Assembly (NCBI GenBank): GCA_036491755.1
Contig: DASXBJ010000020.1
Coordinates: forward strand, 1-38,190
From: DASXBJ01 sp036491755
GTDB taxonomy: Bacteria > Chloroflexota > Dormibacteria > Dormibacterales > Dormibacteraceae
Reading direction: 5' to 3'
Length of the DNA: 38,190 bases
Shown: piece after piece, positions 6,416 through 14,955 of the stretch
Layout: each line of letters begins with the position of its first letter
Numbering within the stretch: position 1 is the stretch's first letter
The notes under the pieces: generated by a model
The model's database searches: none
Told to the model about the DNA's origin: nothing
Seen by the model: only the letters and a program-made list of their open reading frames with translations
Translations under genes and position numbers: made by a program

Positions 6416-8530
6416 ATGGCCATCGAAGCCCAGCCCGATCCTGACCAGCCCTCCGTCCTGGCTCCGGCCGCCTCCCGGTTCATCAACCGCGAGCTCTCCA
6501 GGCTTGACTTCGACGAACGGGTGCTCGCCATGTCCGAGGACTCGAGACTCCCCCTCCTCGAACGAGTGCGGTTCCTGGCCATCTTCAGCCAGAACCTGGA
6601 CGACTTCTTCCAGGTTCGAGTCGCCGGCCTCAAGGAGCAGGTGCTGGCGGCCGTAGCCGTGGCGTCGCCGGACGGCATGTCCCCCCTCGAGCAGCTCAAG
6701 GCGATCCGAGCTCGCGTCGAGCACCTGGTCGAGCGGCAGGAGAGCCTGTTCACGCGCGAGATCGTGCCCGCCTTGGCCGAAGCCGGCATCACCATCGTCC
6801 GCCGGGATGAGGTCAGCAAGAAAGAGCTGAACCAGCTGCACACCATGTTCCGCCAGCAGATCTTTCCGGTGCTCACTCCTTTGGCAGTCGACCCCGGCCA
6901 CCCCTTCCCATACATCTCGCACCTTTCCCTGAACCTGGCCGTCATGGTCAGAGATCCCCAGCGCCGCCAACAGCGCTTCGCCCGCGTGAAGGTGCCGCCG
7001 GTGCTGCCGAGGTTCATCCCGCTGGTCGAGGGGGAGCGTTACGTACCCCTCGAGGACGTGATCGCGCTTCACCTTTCGGCCCTGTTCCCCGGCATGGAGA
7101 TTGTGGCCAACCACCCGTTCCGGGTCACGCGCGACGGCGATCTCGATGACGTCGACAGCGACGCCGAGGACCTGCTCGCAGCCATCCAGACCGAGCTGCG
7201 GCGCCGGCGGCGCCACGCGCGAGTCGTCCGGCTCGAGGTCGACCCTGGCATGTCGCCTGAGGTGCTCGAGCTGCTGACTCGTGAGCTGGAGCTCCAGCCG
7301 GCCGACGTCTACCAGGCGCACGGCCTGCTCGACCTTGGCAGTCTGTCCGCGGTCGCCTCGCTGGACCGGCCGGATCTCAAGGAGGAGTCCTGGACGCCGA
7401 CCACTCAGCCCCGCCTGCGCGGCCTGGGCGCCGAGGTCCCTGACCTTTTCGCCGTGCTCCGCGCTGGGGACGTGCTTGCGCATCACCCGTACGACTCGTT
7501 CGCCACGTCGGTCGAGGCTTTCATCGATCATGCGGCCAGCGACCACGACGTGCTGGCGATCAAGCAAACTCTGTACAGGACCTCAGGTCCGGCCAGCCCC
7601 ATCGTGCGTGCGCTCATTCGTGCCGCGGAGCGTGGCAAGCAGGTCGTGGCTCTGGTCGAGCTGAAGGCTCGCGGCGACGAGCAGGCCAACATCGGCTGGG
7701 CCAGGGCGCTCGAGGAAGCCAACGTGCACGTCGTTTATGGACTCCTCGGCCTGAAGACCCACGCCAAGGTCACGCTGGTGGTCCGGCGCGAAGGCGCCCA
7801 CATCCAGCACTACCTGCACGTGGGCACCGGCAACTACAACCCCAACACGGCGCGCGCCTACGAGGACGTCAGCCTCCTGTCAGCCGATGCCGACATCGGG
7901 GCTGATGTGACCGAGCTCTTCAACCTGCTGACCGGCTACAGCCGGCAGAGCAAGTACCGCAAGCTCATGGTCGCGCCGACCAGCCTCCGAGCCGGCATCA
8001 CCCAGCTCATCGAGCGCGAGGCGGTCGTCGGCGGCCGGATCATCATCAAGGTCAACAACCTGATCGACCCTGACATCATCGACGCGCTGTACGCGGCCTC
8101 TCAGGCCGGCGCGCAGGTCGACCTCCTCATCCGCAGCATGTGCTCGCTCCGCCCCGGCGTCCCCGGTCTTTCCGAGCGGATTCGCGTTCGCTCGATCGTG
8201 GGCCACTTCCTCGAACACTCGCGAATCTTCCACTTTGGCAACGGCGGGCAGGCCGAGTACTACCTCGGGTCATCAGACCTCATGCCGCGCAACCTCGACC
8301 GCCGTGTTGAGGCGGTCGTACCCGTGACCGATCCCCGCCTGCGCGAGCGCCTGGCGGAGATCCTCGACATCTCGCTCGCCGATGACGTGCTGGCGTGGGA
8401 GCTCGGACCCGACGCCACGTGGCGGCACGTGCCGACTGTGATCGGGCTCAACTCGCACAAGCGGTTCCAGGAGATGGCCCTCGAAAGCGCCCGCACGCTC
8501 ACGGTGGTGAACGGCGTCCCGCGTGCCTGA
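6416..8530 (+). CDS. ppk1: Polyphosphate kinase 1
   Basis: A 704-residue Ppk1, which reversibly polymerises ATP gamma-phosphate into polyphosphate. The N-terminal domain opens with FINRELSRLDFDERVLAMSE and LFAIFSQNLDDFFQVRVAG-like sequence (about 20-70). The catalytic PLD-like domains carry LKTHAKV with His449 and YLHVGTGNYN with His468; the 19-residue spacing matches the two essential histidines of the E. coli enzyme (435 and 454). It is the first gene of a same-strand run with a CYTH-CHAD protein and a SixA-like phosphatase, pointing to polyphosphate storage and turnover. The frame is open to GTG 6329, but that extension does not look like Ppk. Confidence 0.95.
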   Translation: MAIEAQPDPDQPSVLAPAASRFINRELSRLDFDERVLAMSEDSRLPLLERVRFLAIFSQNLDDFFQVRVAGLKEQVLAAVAVASPDGMSPLEQLKAIRARVEHLVERQESLFTREIVPALAEAGITIVRRDEVSKKELNQLHTMFRQQIFPVLTPLAVDPGHPFPYISHLSLNLAVMVRDPQRRQQRFARVKVPPVLPRFIPLVEGERYVPLEDVIALHLSALFPGMEIVANHPFRVTRDGDLDDVDSDAEDLLAAIQTELRRRRRHARVVRLEVDPGMSPEVLELLTRELELQPADVYQAHGLLDLGSLSAVASLDRPDLKEESWTPTTQPRLRGLGAEVPDLFAVLRAGDVLAHHPYDSFATSVEAFIDHAASDHDVLAIKQTLYRTSGPASPIVRALIRAAERGKQVVALVELKARGDEQANIGWARALEEANVHVVYGLLGLKTHAKVTLVVRREGAHIQHYLHVGTGNYNPNTARAYEDVSLLSADADIGADVTELFNLLTGYSRQSKYRKLMVAPTSLRAGITQLIEREAVVGGRIIIKVNNLIDPDIIDALYAASQAGAQVDLLIRSMCSLRPGVPGLSERIRVRSIVGHFLEHSRIFHFGNGGQAEYYLGSSDLMPRNLDRRVEAVVPVTDPRLRERLAEILDISLADDVLAWELGPDATWRHVPTVIGLNSHKRFQEMALESARTLTVVNGVPRA

Positions 8531-8536
8531 TCCCAG

Positions 8537-10045
8537 TTGCTAGAGCGCGAGGTAAAGCTCGGGGCCGGGCCGGCGTTCCATCTCCCCGACCTGAACGGCG
8601 TCGTGGAAGGCGTCGCGGTGAGCACTCCCGAAGCGGTCCGGATGGAGACGGTCTACTACGACACCGCCGATCTCCGGCTGGCCCGTTGGGGCGTCTCGCT
8701 TCGCCACCGAGCCGGCGAGGGATGGACGTTGAAGCTGGCCTCGAGCGCCGGCGGCAAGCAGGCCGGCGACATGCTGCAGAGAGACGAGCTGACTTTCGAA
8801 GGCGGAGCGAAGAAGCCGCCTGAGGCCGCAGTCGCGCTGGTCCGTGCTTATGTGCGTCACGCTGAGCTCGTCCCCGTGGCCAGGCTTTCGACTCTGCGGC
8901 GCCGCGTGCGGCTCACAGACGGCGCCGGCGCGCGCCTGGCCGAGGTGGTGGACGATGAGGTCTCGGTCCGCGACGGCCGGCGAGTGGCGGCCCGGTTCCG
9001 CGAGATCGAAGTCGAGGTTTCGGCCAACGGCGAGGGTGTTGATGGCGCCGGCGGCATTGTGCCTCCCCTGGTCGCGCGCCTGCGAGGCGCGGGCGCCGGG
9101 GCCCCGGACCCTACGCCCAAGCACATCCGGGCGCTTGGCCCTCGCGCGATGGAGCCTCCGGAAGTGGCATCGCTGCAGGTGCAGCGCGACGCTTCCGCGA
9201 AGGATGTGATTCGCAGCGTCATCGCCGAGTCGGTCGCGGCGCTGCTCCATCACGACCCGCTGGTCAGGACGAGCGGCGACCCGGAGGCCGTCCACCAGGC
9301 CCGAGTCGCGACTCGCAAGCTGCGCTCGCACCTCAGGACCTTCGCGCCGCTGCTCGAGATCGAATGGATCGACCAGCTGCGTGCCGAGCTCGGCTGGGTG
9401 GCCATGAGCCTTGGTGCGGTGAGGGACACCGAGGTGCTCCTCGATCGGTTGCGCGAGCGCGCGAAGTCCCTGCCCGAGAGTGATACGAGGTCCGCCGCCT
9501 CGCTGCTTCACCTTCTGGAGATCGAGATCGAAATGATGCGCAAGAAGCTGGTGGCCGACCTCGGTTCGGTTCGCTACGTCGACCTGCTGGAGCGCCTCGT
9601 GGCCGCGGCCCACGCGCCGGCGGTCTTGCCTGAAGCCGAGGCTCCTGGAAGCGCGGTGCTGCCGCCGCTCGCGATGGCGCCGTGGCGGCGACTCCGCTCA
9701 GCCGTTCGCCAGTTGCCGCCGAGACCAGAGGATCCCGAGCTGCATCGCATCCGCATCCTGGCCAAGAGGGCCCGCTACGCGGCCGAAGCCGTGGCGCCGG
9801 TGGCCGGAAGTGGAGCCGAGACGTTCGCGCGCGCCGCGGCGAAACTGCAAACGGTGCTCGGCGAGCACCAGGACAGCGTCACCGCGCAGGCGTGGCTTCG
9901 AAGCGCCAAGGTCAGTGGTCGCAGGGCATTCGTCGCCGGCGAGCTGATCGCCCTGGAGCACATCGCTGCAGAAGACGCCCGCGCCAAATGGCCCAAGGCC
10001 TGGAAGGCGCTCGATCGCAAGCAGCTGCGCGACTGGATGAGCTGA
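8537..10045 (+). CDS. CYTH-CHAD domain protein
   Basis: A 502-residue fusion. The N-terminal CYTH (triphosphate tunnel metalloenzyme) domain, about residues 1-200, starts with the metal-binding EXEXK motif as EREVK (Glu3, Glu5, Lys7). The C-terminal CHAD domain (about 215-500) is alpha-helical and rich in conserved basic and histidine residues, such as EAVHQARVATRKLRSHLRTF and HRIRILAKRARYAAEAV. CHAD domains bind polyphosphate; CYTH domains hydrolyse or bind inorganic tri- or polyphosphate. The gene begins six bases after the ppk1 stop (TTG start), so the two are almost certainly cotranscribed. Exact activity cannot be read from sequence. Confidence 0.9.
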   Translation: MLEREVKLGAGPAFHLPDLNGVVEGVAVSTPEAVRMETVYYDTADLRLARWGVSLRHRAGEGWTLKLASSAGGKQAGDMLQRDELTFEGGAKKPPEAAVALVRAYVRHAELVPVARLSTLRRRVRLTDGAGARLAEVVDDEVSVRDGRRVAARFREIEVEVSANGEGVDGAGGIVPPLVARLRGAGAGAPDPTPKHIRALGPRAMEPPEVASLQVQRDASAKDVIRSVIAESVAALLHHDPLVRTSGDPEAVHQARVATRKLRSHLRTFAPLLEIEWIDQLRAELGWVAMSLGAVRDTEVLLDRLRERAKSLPESDTRSAASLLHLLEIEIEMMRKKLVADLGSVRYVDLLERLVAAAHAPAVLPEAEAPGSAVLPPLAMAPWRRLRSAVRQLPPRPEDPELHRIRILAKRARYAAEAVAPVAGSGAETFARAAAKLQTVLGEHQDSVTAQAWLRSAKVSGRRAFVAGELIALEHIAAEDARAKWPKAWKALDRKQLRDWMS

Positions 10046-10059
10046 GCGGGTCGCGCGGG

Positions 10060-10521
10060 GTGGGTACGTTCTATGTGGTACGGCACGCCAAGGCGGGCAG
10101 CCGGGGGCACTGGACGGGCGATGATCGTGCCCGGCCGCTGAGCAAGAAGGGCCTGCAGCAAGCGGAGGATCTCGTATCCATCCTCAAGCCGTTTCCCATC
10201 GCCGCGATCTTCTCCAGCCCGTTCCTACGATGCGTGCAGACAGTCGCGCCGCTCGGCCGCGCGCGAGGAATCGCCGTGAACCAAGCCTCGTCGCTGGCCG
10301 AGGGTCAGGGCCTCGCCGGAGCGATGAAGCTGATGGGCGATCCTGCGCTGACGGATGCCGTGCTCAGCACGCACGGCGACATTGTTTGGGAACTGGTCGA
10401 AGACCTCGTCCGGCGGCGCGTGGTCAAGGCGGGTGAGGGAGGCTTCGAGAAGGGCGCGACCTGGGTCGTGGACGTCGAAAACGGCGCTCCGGTACGCGCC
10501 CGGTTCATCCCGGCGCCCTGA
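10060..10521 (+). CDS. sixA: SixA-like phosphohistidine phosphatase
   Basis: A 153-residue histidine-phosphatase-superfamily protein. The catalytic RHG-type motif is VVRHAKAG with His9 as the phosphorylated residue, and the second histidine is His105 in STHGD. The short size and RHAKA variant match SixA, which removes phosphate from histidine of phospho-carrier proteins. GTG 10060 is chosen because it begins 14 bases after the CYTH-CHAD stop and gives the family's N-terminus. Its place behind ppk1 and CYTH-CHAD suggests a role in phosphate metabolism; the true substrate is unknown. Confidence 0.85.
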   Translation: MGTFYVVRHAKAGSRGHWTGDDRARPLSKKGLQQAEDLVSILKPFPIAAIFSSPFLRCVQTVAPLGRARGIAVNQASSLAEGQGLAGAMKLMGDPALTDAVLSTHGDIVWELVEDLVRRRVVKAGEGGFEKGATWVVDVENGAPVRARFIPAP

Positions 10522-10532
10522 CGAACATCGGT

Positions 10533-10538
10533 TAGCTT
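10533..10538 (+). promoter_or_regulatory. -10-like hexamer for hutH
   Basis: TAGCTT lies nine bases before ATG 10548 in the 26-base gap after sixA. It suggests the hut operon has its own leaderless promoter besides read-through from the polyphosphate genes. Confidence 0.4.
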
Positions 10539-10547
10539 TAGCAGCCG

Positions 10548-12080
10548 ATGACGGTCACGCTTCGGGGCACGGGGCTGTCGGAGGCGCAGGTCGTCGCCGT
10601 CGCGCGCCAGGGGGAGAAGGTCGCCCTCGCGCCGGGTGCCCGCGCGCGGATGGAGCGCAGCCGAATGCGAGTCGAGCGGGCGGCGTCCTCGCGGGACCCC
10701 GTGTACGGCGTATCCACCGGCTTCGGAGCATTGGCCCAGACGAGGGTGGCCCCTCTTCGCCAGCCAGAGCTGCAGATCGCATTGATCCGCTCTCACGCTG
10801 CGGGCATGGGCGAGCCTGTCGAGGCTGAGGTCGTGAGGGCGACGATGCTGCTGCGCGCGCGCACGTTGGCGATGGGGCTGTCCGGTGTGAGGCCGCTCAT
10901 CGCAGAAGCTCTCATCGGGATGCTCAACGCCAAGATCACCCCGGTTGTGCCGCGTCACGGCTCGGTGGGGTGCAGCGGCGACCTCGCGCCGCTGGCGCAC
11001 ATTGCGCTCGCCCTCGTCGGGGAGGGGGAAGTCTTCGCTCCAGACGGCTCCAGGATGCCAGCGCTGCCAACGCTCAAGGCGGCCCGGCTGAAGCCGGTCA
11101 AGCTCGAGACCAAGGAGGGTCTGTCCCTGATCAACGGCACCGATGGAATGCTCGGCATGCTCGCGCTTGCATGCGCCGAGGCCGAGCTCCTCTTTCGCAC
11201 CGCCGATGTCACCGCGGCCATGTCCGCTGAGGCGCTGCTCGGCACCGACCGCACCTTCCAGGCCAGGTTGCACGAGATCCGCCCGCATCCGGGGCAGGTG
11301 GCCAGCGCCGCCAACCTGGCGCGGCTGATGCGGGGCTCGCGCATCGTCGCGTCGCATCGCCATTCGCAGCACGCGGTGCAGGATTCGTACTCGGTGCGCT
11401 GCAGCCCGCAGGTTGCCGGCGCGGCGCGCGACACGCTGGAGTTTGCACGCCGGGTGGCCTCGGTCGAGCTCTCGTCCGTGGTCGACAACCCCGTGGTGCT
11501 CGAAAACGGAGACGTCGAGTCCACCGGCAACTTCCACGGCGAGCCGCTCGCGTTCGCCGCCGACTTCCTCGCCATCGCGGCCGCCGAGGTGGGCTCGATC
11601 GCCGAGCGGCGCGTCGACCGGCTGCTCGACCCGCACCGCTCGGAGGGCCTGCCCGCCTTCCTGGCGGACGAGCCCGGCGTCAACTCCGGCCTCATGGTCG
11701 CGCAGTACACAGCGGCCGCCCTGGTGGCGGAGAACCGGCGCCTGGCCGCCCCCGCCAGCGTCGACTCGATCCCGACCTCCGGGATGCAGGAGGACCATGT
11801 TTCGATGGGTTGGGGCGCGGCGCTCAAGCTGCGCACGGTGCTTGCGAACCTGACGCACATCCTGGCCGTGGAGCTGGTCTCGGCCGCCCGAGCCCAGGAC
11901 CTGCGAAGGCCCCTGGAACCGGCGCCGGCAACCTCCGCGGTTCGGGACGCCCTGCGCCGGCGCGTCGCTGGAGTTGGGCCGGATCGGGTGGTGGCGCCGG
12001 ACCTGGCCGCGGCTGAGGACCTGATCCGAAGCGGCGCCATCGTGGATGCGGCGGCATCGGTCACCGGCCGTTTGCGGTGA
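10548..12080 (+). CDS. hutH: Histidine ammonia-lyase
   Basis: A 510-residue HutH of standard length, converting histidine to urocanate and ammonia. The electrophilic MIO cofactor forms from a tripeptide in GSVGCSGDLAPLAH. Here that tripeptide is Cys142-Ser143-Gly144 instead of the more familiar Ala-Ser-Gly, at the same numbering as the Pseudomonas enzyme. Other family blocks are YGVSTGFGALAQ, QDSYSVRCSPQV and ESTGNFHGEPLA. It overlaps hutU by four bases (GTGA), so the four hut genes should be coupled. Confidence 0.95.
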   Translation: MTVTLRGTGLSEAQVVAVARQGEKVALAPGARARMERSRMRVERAASSRDPVYGVSTGFGALAQTRVAPLRQPELQIALIRSHAAGMGEPVEAEVVRATMLLRARTLAMGLSGVRPLIAEALIGMLNAKITPVVPRHGSVGCSGDLAPLAHIALALVGEGEVFAPDGSRMPALPTLKAARLKPVKLETKEGLSLINGTDGMLGMLALACAEAELLFRTADVTAAMSAEALLGTDRTFQARLHEIRPHPGQVASAANLARLMRGSRIVASHRHSQHAVQDSYSVRCSPQVAGAARDTLEFARRVASVELSSVVDNPVVLENGDVESTGNFHGEPLAFAADFLAIAAAEVGSIAERRVDRLLDPHRSEGLPAFLADEPGVNSGLMVAQYTAAALVAENRRLAAPASVDSIPTSGMQEDHVSMGWGAALKLRTVLANLTHILAVELVSAARAQDLRRPLEPAPATSAVRDALRRRVAGVGPDRVVAPDLAAAEDLIRSGAIVDAAASVTGRLR

Positions 12081-13723
12081 GCCACGTCGTCCACGCGCCG
12101 CGCGGCTCGCAGATCACCTGCCTGGGCTGGGCGCAGGAAGCGGCGATGCGGATGCTCATGAACAACCTGGACCCGGAGGTCGCGGAGCGGCCGGAGGATC
12201 TCGTCGTCTACGGAGGCACGGGTCGGGCGGCGCGTTCCTGGGAGGCGTTCGACGCGATCGTTCGCGAGCTGCGGCGCCTGAAGGGTGACCAGACGCTGCT
12301 GGTCCAGTCGGGCAAGCCTGTGGGCGTGTTCGACACGCACGAGTGGGCTCCCCGCGTGCTCATATCCAACTCGATGCTCGTGCCCGAATGGGCGACCTGG
12401 GACGAGTTCCGCCGCCTGGAAGCGCTCGGCCTGACGATGTACGGCCAGATGACAGCCGGGTCGTGGATCTACATCGGCACCCAGGGAATCCTCCAGGGCA
12501 CGTATGAGACGTTCGCCGCGATCGCTCACAAGCGTTTCGACGGCTCTCTCGCCGGCACGATCACCGTGACCGCCGGCCTCGGTGGAATGGGCGGCGCCCA
12601 GCCGCTCGCGGTCACGCTCAACGGCGGGGTGGCGATCTGCGTGGAGGTCGACGCGGATCGGATTGCGCGCCGAATAGAGCACGGCTACCTGGACGTTCGC
12701 GCCGACGACCTGGACCATGCGCTGCGCCTGGCGGCCGAAGCGAAAAAGGCCAGGCGGGCGCTCTCGATCGGCCTGCTCGGGAACGCGGCCGAGGTGCTGC
12801 CGGAGCTGCTGGCGCGGGGCTTCGAAGTCGACATCGTGACCGACCAGACCTCCGCCCACGATCCGCTGAGCTACGTCCCTTCGGAGCTCTCGCCGGAAGA
12901 CGCGCAGGAGCTTCGCCTCGACGACCCGAAGACCTACGTGAAGAGGGCGCGAGAGAGCATGGCTCGGCATGTCGACGCGATGGTCGAGTACCTCGACCGC
13001 GGGGCGGAGGTCTTTGACTACGGCAACAGCCTGCGCGCCGAAGCGCTGCTCGGAGGCAGCGCACGTGCATTCGATTTCCCCGGTTTCGTGCCCGCTTACA
13101 TCAGGCCGCTGTTCTGCGAGGGCAAGGGACCGTTTCGCTGGGTCGCGCTGTCTGGCGATCCGGCCGACATCGCCGCCACGGATCGGGCCATCATCGACGA
13201 GTTTTCCGACGACCAGGCATTGGTGCGCTGGATGAAGGCGGCCGGCGAGCGCGTCAAGTTCCAGGGCCTGCCGGCTCGCATCTGCTGGCTTGGCTACGGC
13301 GAGCGCGCGCGCGCGGGTCATCGCTTCAACGAGCTCGTCCGGAGCGGCGCTGTGAAGGCGCCGATAGTGATCGGCCGCGACCACCTCGATTCGGGTTCGG
13401 TCGCCTCGCCATATCGGGAAACCGAATCGATGCTCGATGGATCCGACGCCATCGCCGACTGGCCGATCCTCAATGCGCTGCTCAACACGTCGAGCGGCGC
13501 ATCGTGGGTGAGCGTGCATCATGGCGGGGGAGTCGGGATCGGGCGATCGATCCACGCCGGCATGGTGGTGGTCGCGGACGGAACGGACGAGGCCGCGCGC
13601 AAGCTGGAGCGAGTCCTGACCAATGATCCCGGCAGCGGAGTCATGCGTCACGCGGACGCGGGCTACGAGAGGGCGCTCGACGTTGCGCGCGAGCGCGGCG
13701 TGCATCTTCCAATGCAGGCTTGA
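12077..13723 (+). CDS. hutU: Urocanate hydratase
   Basis: A 548-residue urocanase, the usual length, using tightly bound NAD+ to hydrate urocanate to imidazolone propionate. Seen: ITVTAGLGGMGGAQPLAVT (the Gly-rich NAD-binding block), SYVPSELSPEDA, FDYGNSLRAEA, and GLPARICWLGYGERA with Cys403 aligning to the family's active-site cysteine, followed by IVIGRDHLDSGSVASPYRET. The GTG start overlaps the hutH stop and the hutF start overlaps its own stop. Confidence 0.96.
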   Translation: MSHVVHAPRGSQITCLGWAQEAAMRMLMNNLDPEVAERPEDLVVYGGTGRAARSWEAFDAIVRELRRLKGDQTLLVQSGKPVGVFDTHEWAPRVLISNSMLVPEWATWDEFRRLEALGLTMYGQMTAGSWIYIGTQGILQGTYETFAAIAHKRFDGSLAGTITVTAGLGGMGGAQPLAVTLNGGVAICVEVDADRIARRIEHGYLDVRADDLDHALRLAAEAKKARRALSIGLLGNAAEVLPELLARGFEVDIVTDQTSAHDPLSYVPSELSPEDAQELRLDDPKTYVKRARESMARHVDAMVEYLDRGAEVFDYGNSLRAEALLGGSARAFDFPGFVPAYIRPLFCEGKGPFRWVALSGDPADIAATDRAIIDEFSDDQALVRWMKAAGERVKFQGLPARICWLGYGERARAGHRFNELVRSGAVKAPIVIGRDHLDSGSVASPYRETESMLDGSDAIADWPILNALLNTSSGASWVSVHHGGGVGIGRSIHAGMVVVADGTDEAARKLERVLTNDPGSGVMRHADAGYERALDVARERGVHLPMQA

Positions 13724-14955
13724 ACGGCTCAGGAGTCTGGCATGTCGAGCAAGCCTGGCTCGGACATCGGGCAGACAACGTACTGATCGAGGTCGAGGAC
13801 GGCTGGATCAAGGCCGTGGCCGAGAACGTGGCGGCGCCGGCTGGAGTGGTCACCCTCAAGGGCTGGACCATTCCTGGCTTTGCCAACGTGCACAGCCATG
13901 CATTCCAGTACCGGCTTCGCGGAGAGGTCGAAGCCGGTGGCGGCGACTTCTGGGAGTGGCGGCAGCGGATGTACAAATCTGCCGACCGCATCGAGGTGGC
14001 GGAGTACCACCAGCTCGCCCGTCAGGTCTTTCGCGAGATGCTCCGAGCTGGGATCACGGCGGTGGGAGAGTTCCACTATCTGCACGACCGAGGCAATGAC
14101 CTTGGCGAGGCGCTCATCGAGTCCGCCGAACGCGAGGGCATCCGCATCACGCTGATCGACGCGTGTTATCTCCGAGGGGGCATGGACGGGCGCCCGCTGG
14201 AGGGCGTCCAGCAGGGCTTCTCTGATGGCGACGCCGACCGGTGGGCTCGTCGGATGGACGAGTTCAGCGATCGCGAAGGCGTCAGGATCGGCGCCGCGAT
14301 CCACAGCGTCCGCGCAGTTGACCCGCCATCGATGCGGACAGTCGCGACCTGGGCACGCAAGCGCAAGGCGCCCCTCCACATCCACCTCGCCGAACAGGAG
14401 GCCGAGGTTGAGGAGTGCAGGGCGGTCGAGGGCTGCACACCCACCGAGCTGCTGGCGCGCGAAGGGATCCTCGGGCCGGACCTCACCGCGGTCCACGCGG
14501 TTCACGTCGACGACCACGACATTTCGCTTCTCGGCGCGAGCGGAGTCTCGATCTGCGCCTGCACGACGACCGAGCGCGACCTGGGCGATCGCGTGGCGCC
14601 ACTGCGCGCTCTGACCGGCGCGGGATGTCCGCTGACCGTGGGTAGTGACTCCAACGCGGTCATCGACATGCTCGAGGAGGCGAGGGGTCTCGAGCTCGAC
14701 CAGCGGCGCGCGACCGGGAAGCGCGTCCTGCACCGACCCGAGGACCTGTTTCGAGCCGCCACCGCCGACGGCATGCGCGCCCTGGGCTGGCAGGCCGGCG
14801 AGCTGAAGGCGGGCATGCTCGCGGATTTCGTCACCATCCAGCAGCGGGAGCTCATGGATGGGCGCGGCTTCGCCCTCGACTACCTCATGTTCGGTTGCTC
14901 CTCGCGTGACGTGACCAACGTGGTGGTTGGCGGCACGACAGTGATGCCGCAATGA
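13720..14955 (+). CDS. hutF: Formimidoylglutamate deiminase
   Basis: A 411-residue amidohydrolase. HutF deiminates N-formimino-glutamate to N-formyl-glutamate in the five-step histidine pathway. Metal-site motifs run in order: NVHSHAFQ (His58, His60), HIHLAEQ (about 215-221), AVHAVHVDDHDI, and GSDSNAVIDMLEEARGLEL with the last metal-binding Asp. GEFHYLHD and FWEWRQRMY are typical of HutF. It starts at TTG within the hutU stop and overlaps hutI by four bases (ATGA). It implies the formylglutamate route, whose final enzyme HutG is not in the window. Confidence 0.9.
   Translation: MNGSGVWHVEQAWLGHRADNVLIEVEDGWIKAVAENVAAPAGVVTLKGWTIPGFANVHSHAFQYRLRGEVEAGGGDFWEWRQRMYKSADRIEVAEYHQLARQVFREMLRAGITAVGEFHYLHDRGNDLGEALIESAEREGIRITLIDACYLRGGMDGRPLEGVQQGFSDGDADRWARRMDEFSDREGVRIGAAIHSVRAVDPPSMRTVATWARKRKAPLHIHLAEQEAEVEECRAVEGCTPTELLAREGILGPDLTAVHAVHVDDHDISLLGASGVSICACTTTERDLGDRVAPLRALTGAGCPLTVGSDSNAVIDMLEEARGLELDQRRATGKRVLHRPEDLFRAATADGMRALGWQAGELKAGMLADFVTIQQRELMDGRGFALDYLMFGCSSRDVTNVVVGGTTVMPQ

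Noticed and set aside
6296..7567. Minus-strand open frame opposite ppk1
   Set aside because: Antisense to Ppk1 sequence with conserved motifs; no recognisable domain or start signal.
8540..9613. Minus-strand open frame opposite the CYTH-CHAD gene
   Set aside because: Shadow of a coding frame with clear EXEXK and CHAD motifs; peptide composition is not protein-like.
10955..13705. A very long minus-strand open frame (about 916 codons) opposite hutH/hutU
   Set aside because: It lies antisense to two unmistakable genes, has no family motif, and its composition (Arg/Ala/Pro/Ser/His-rich) is typical of shadow frames in GC-rich DNA.
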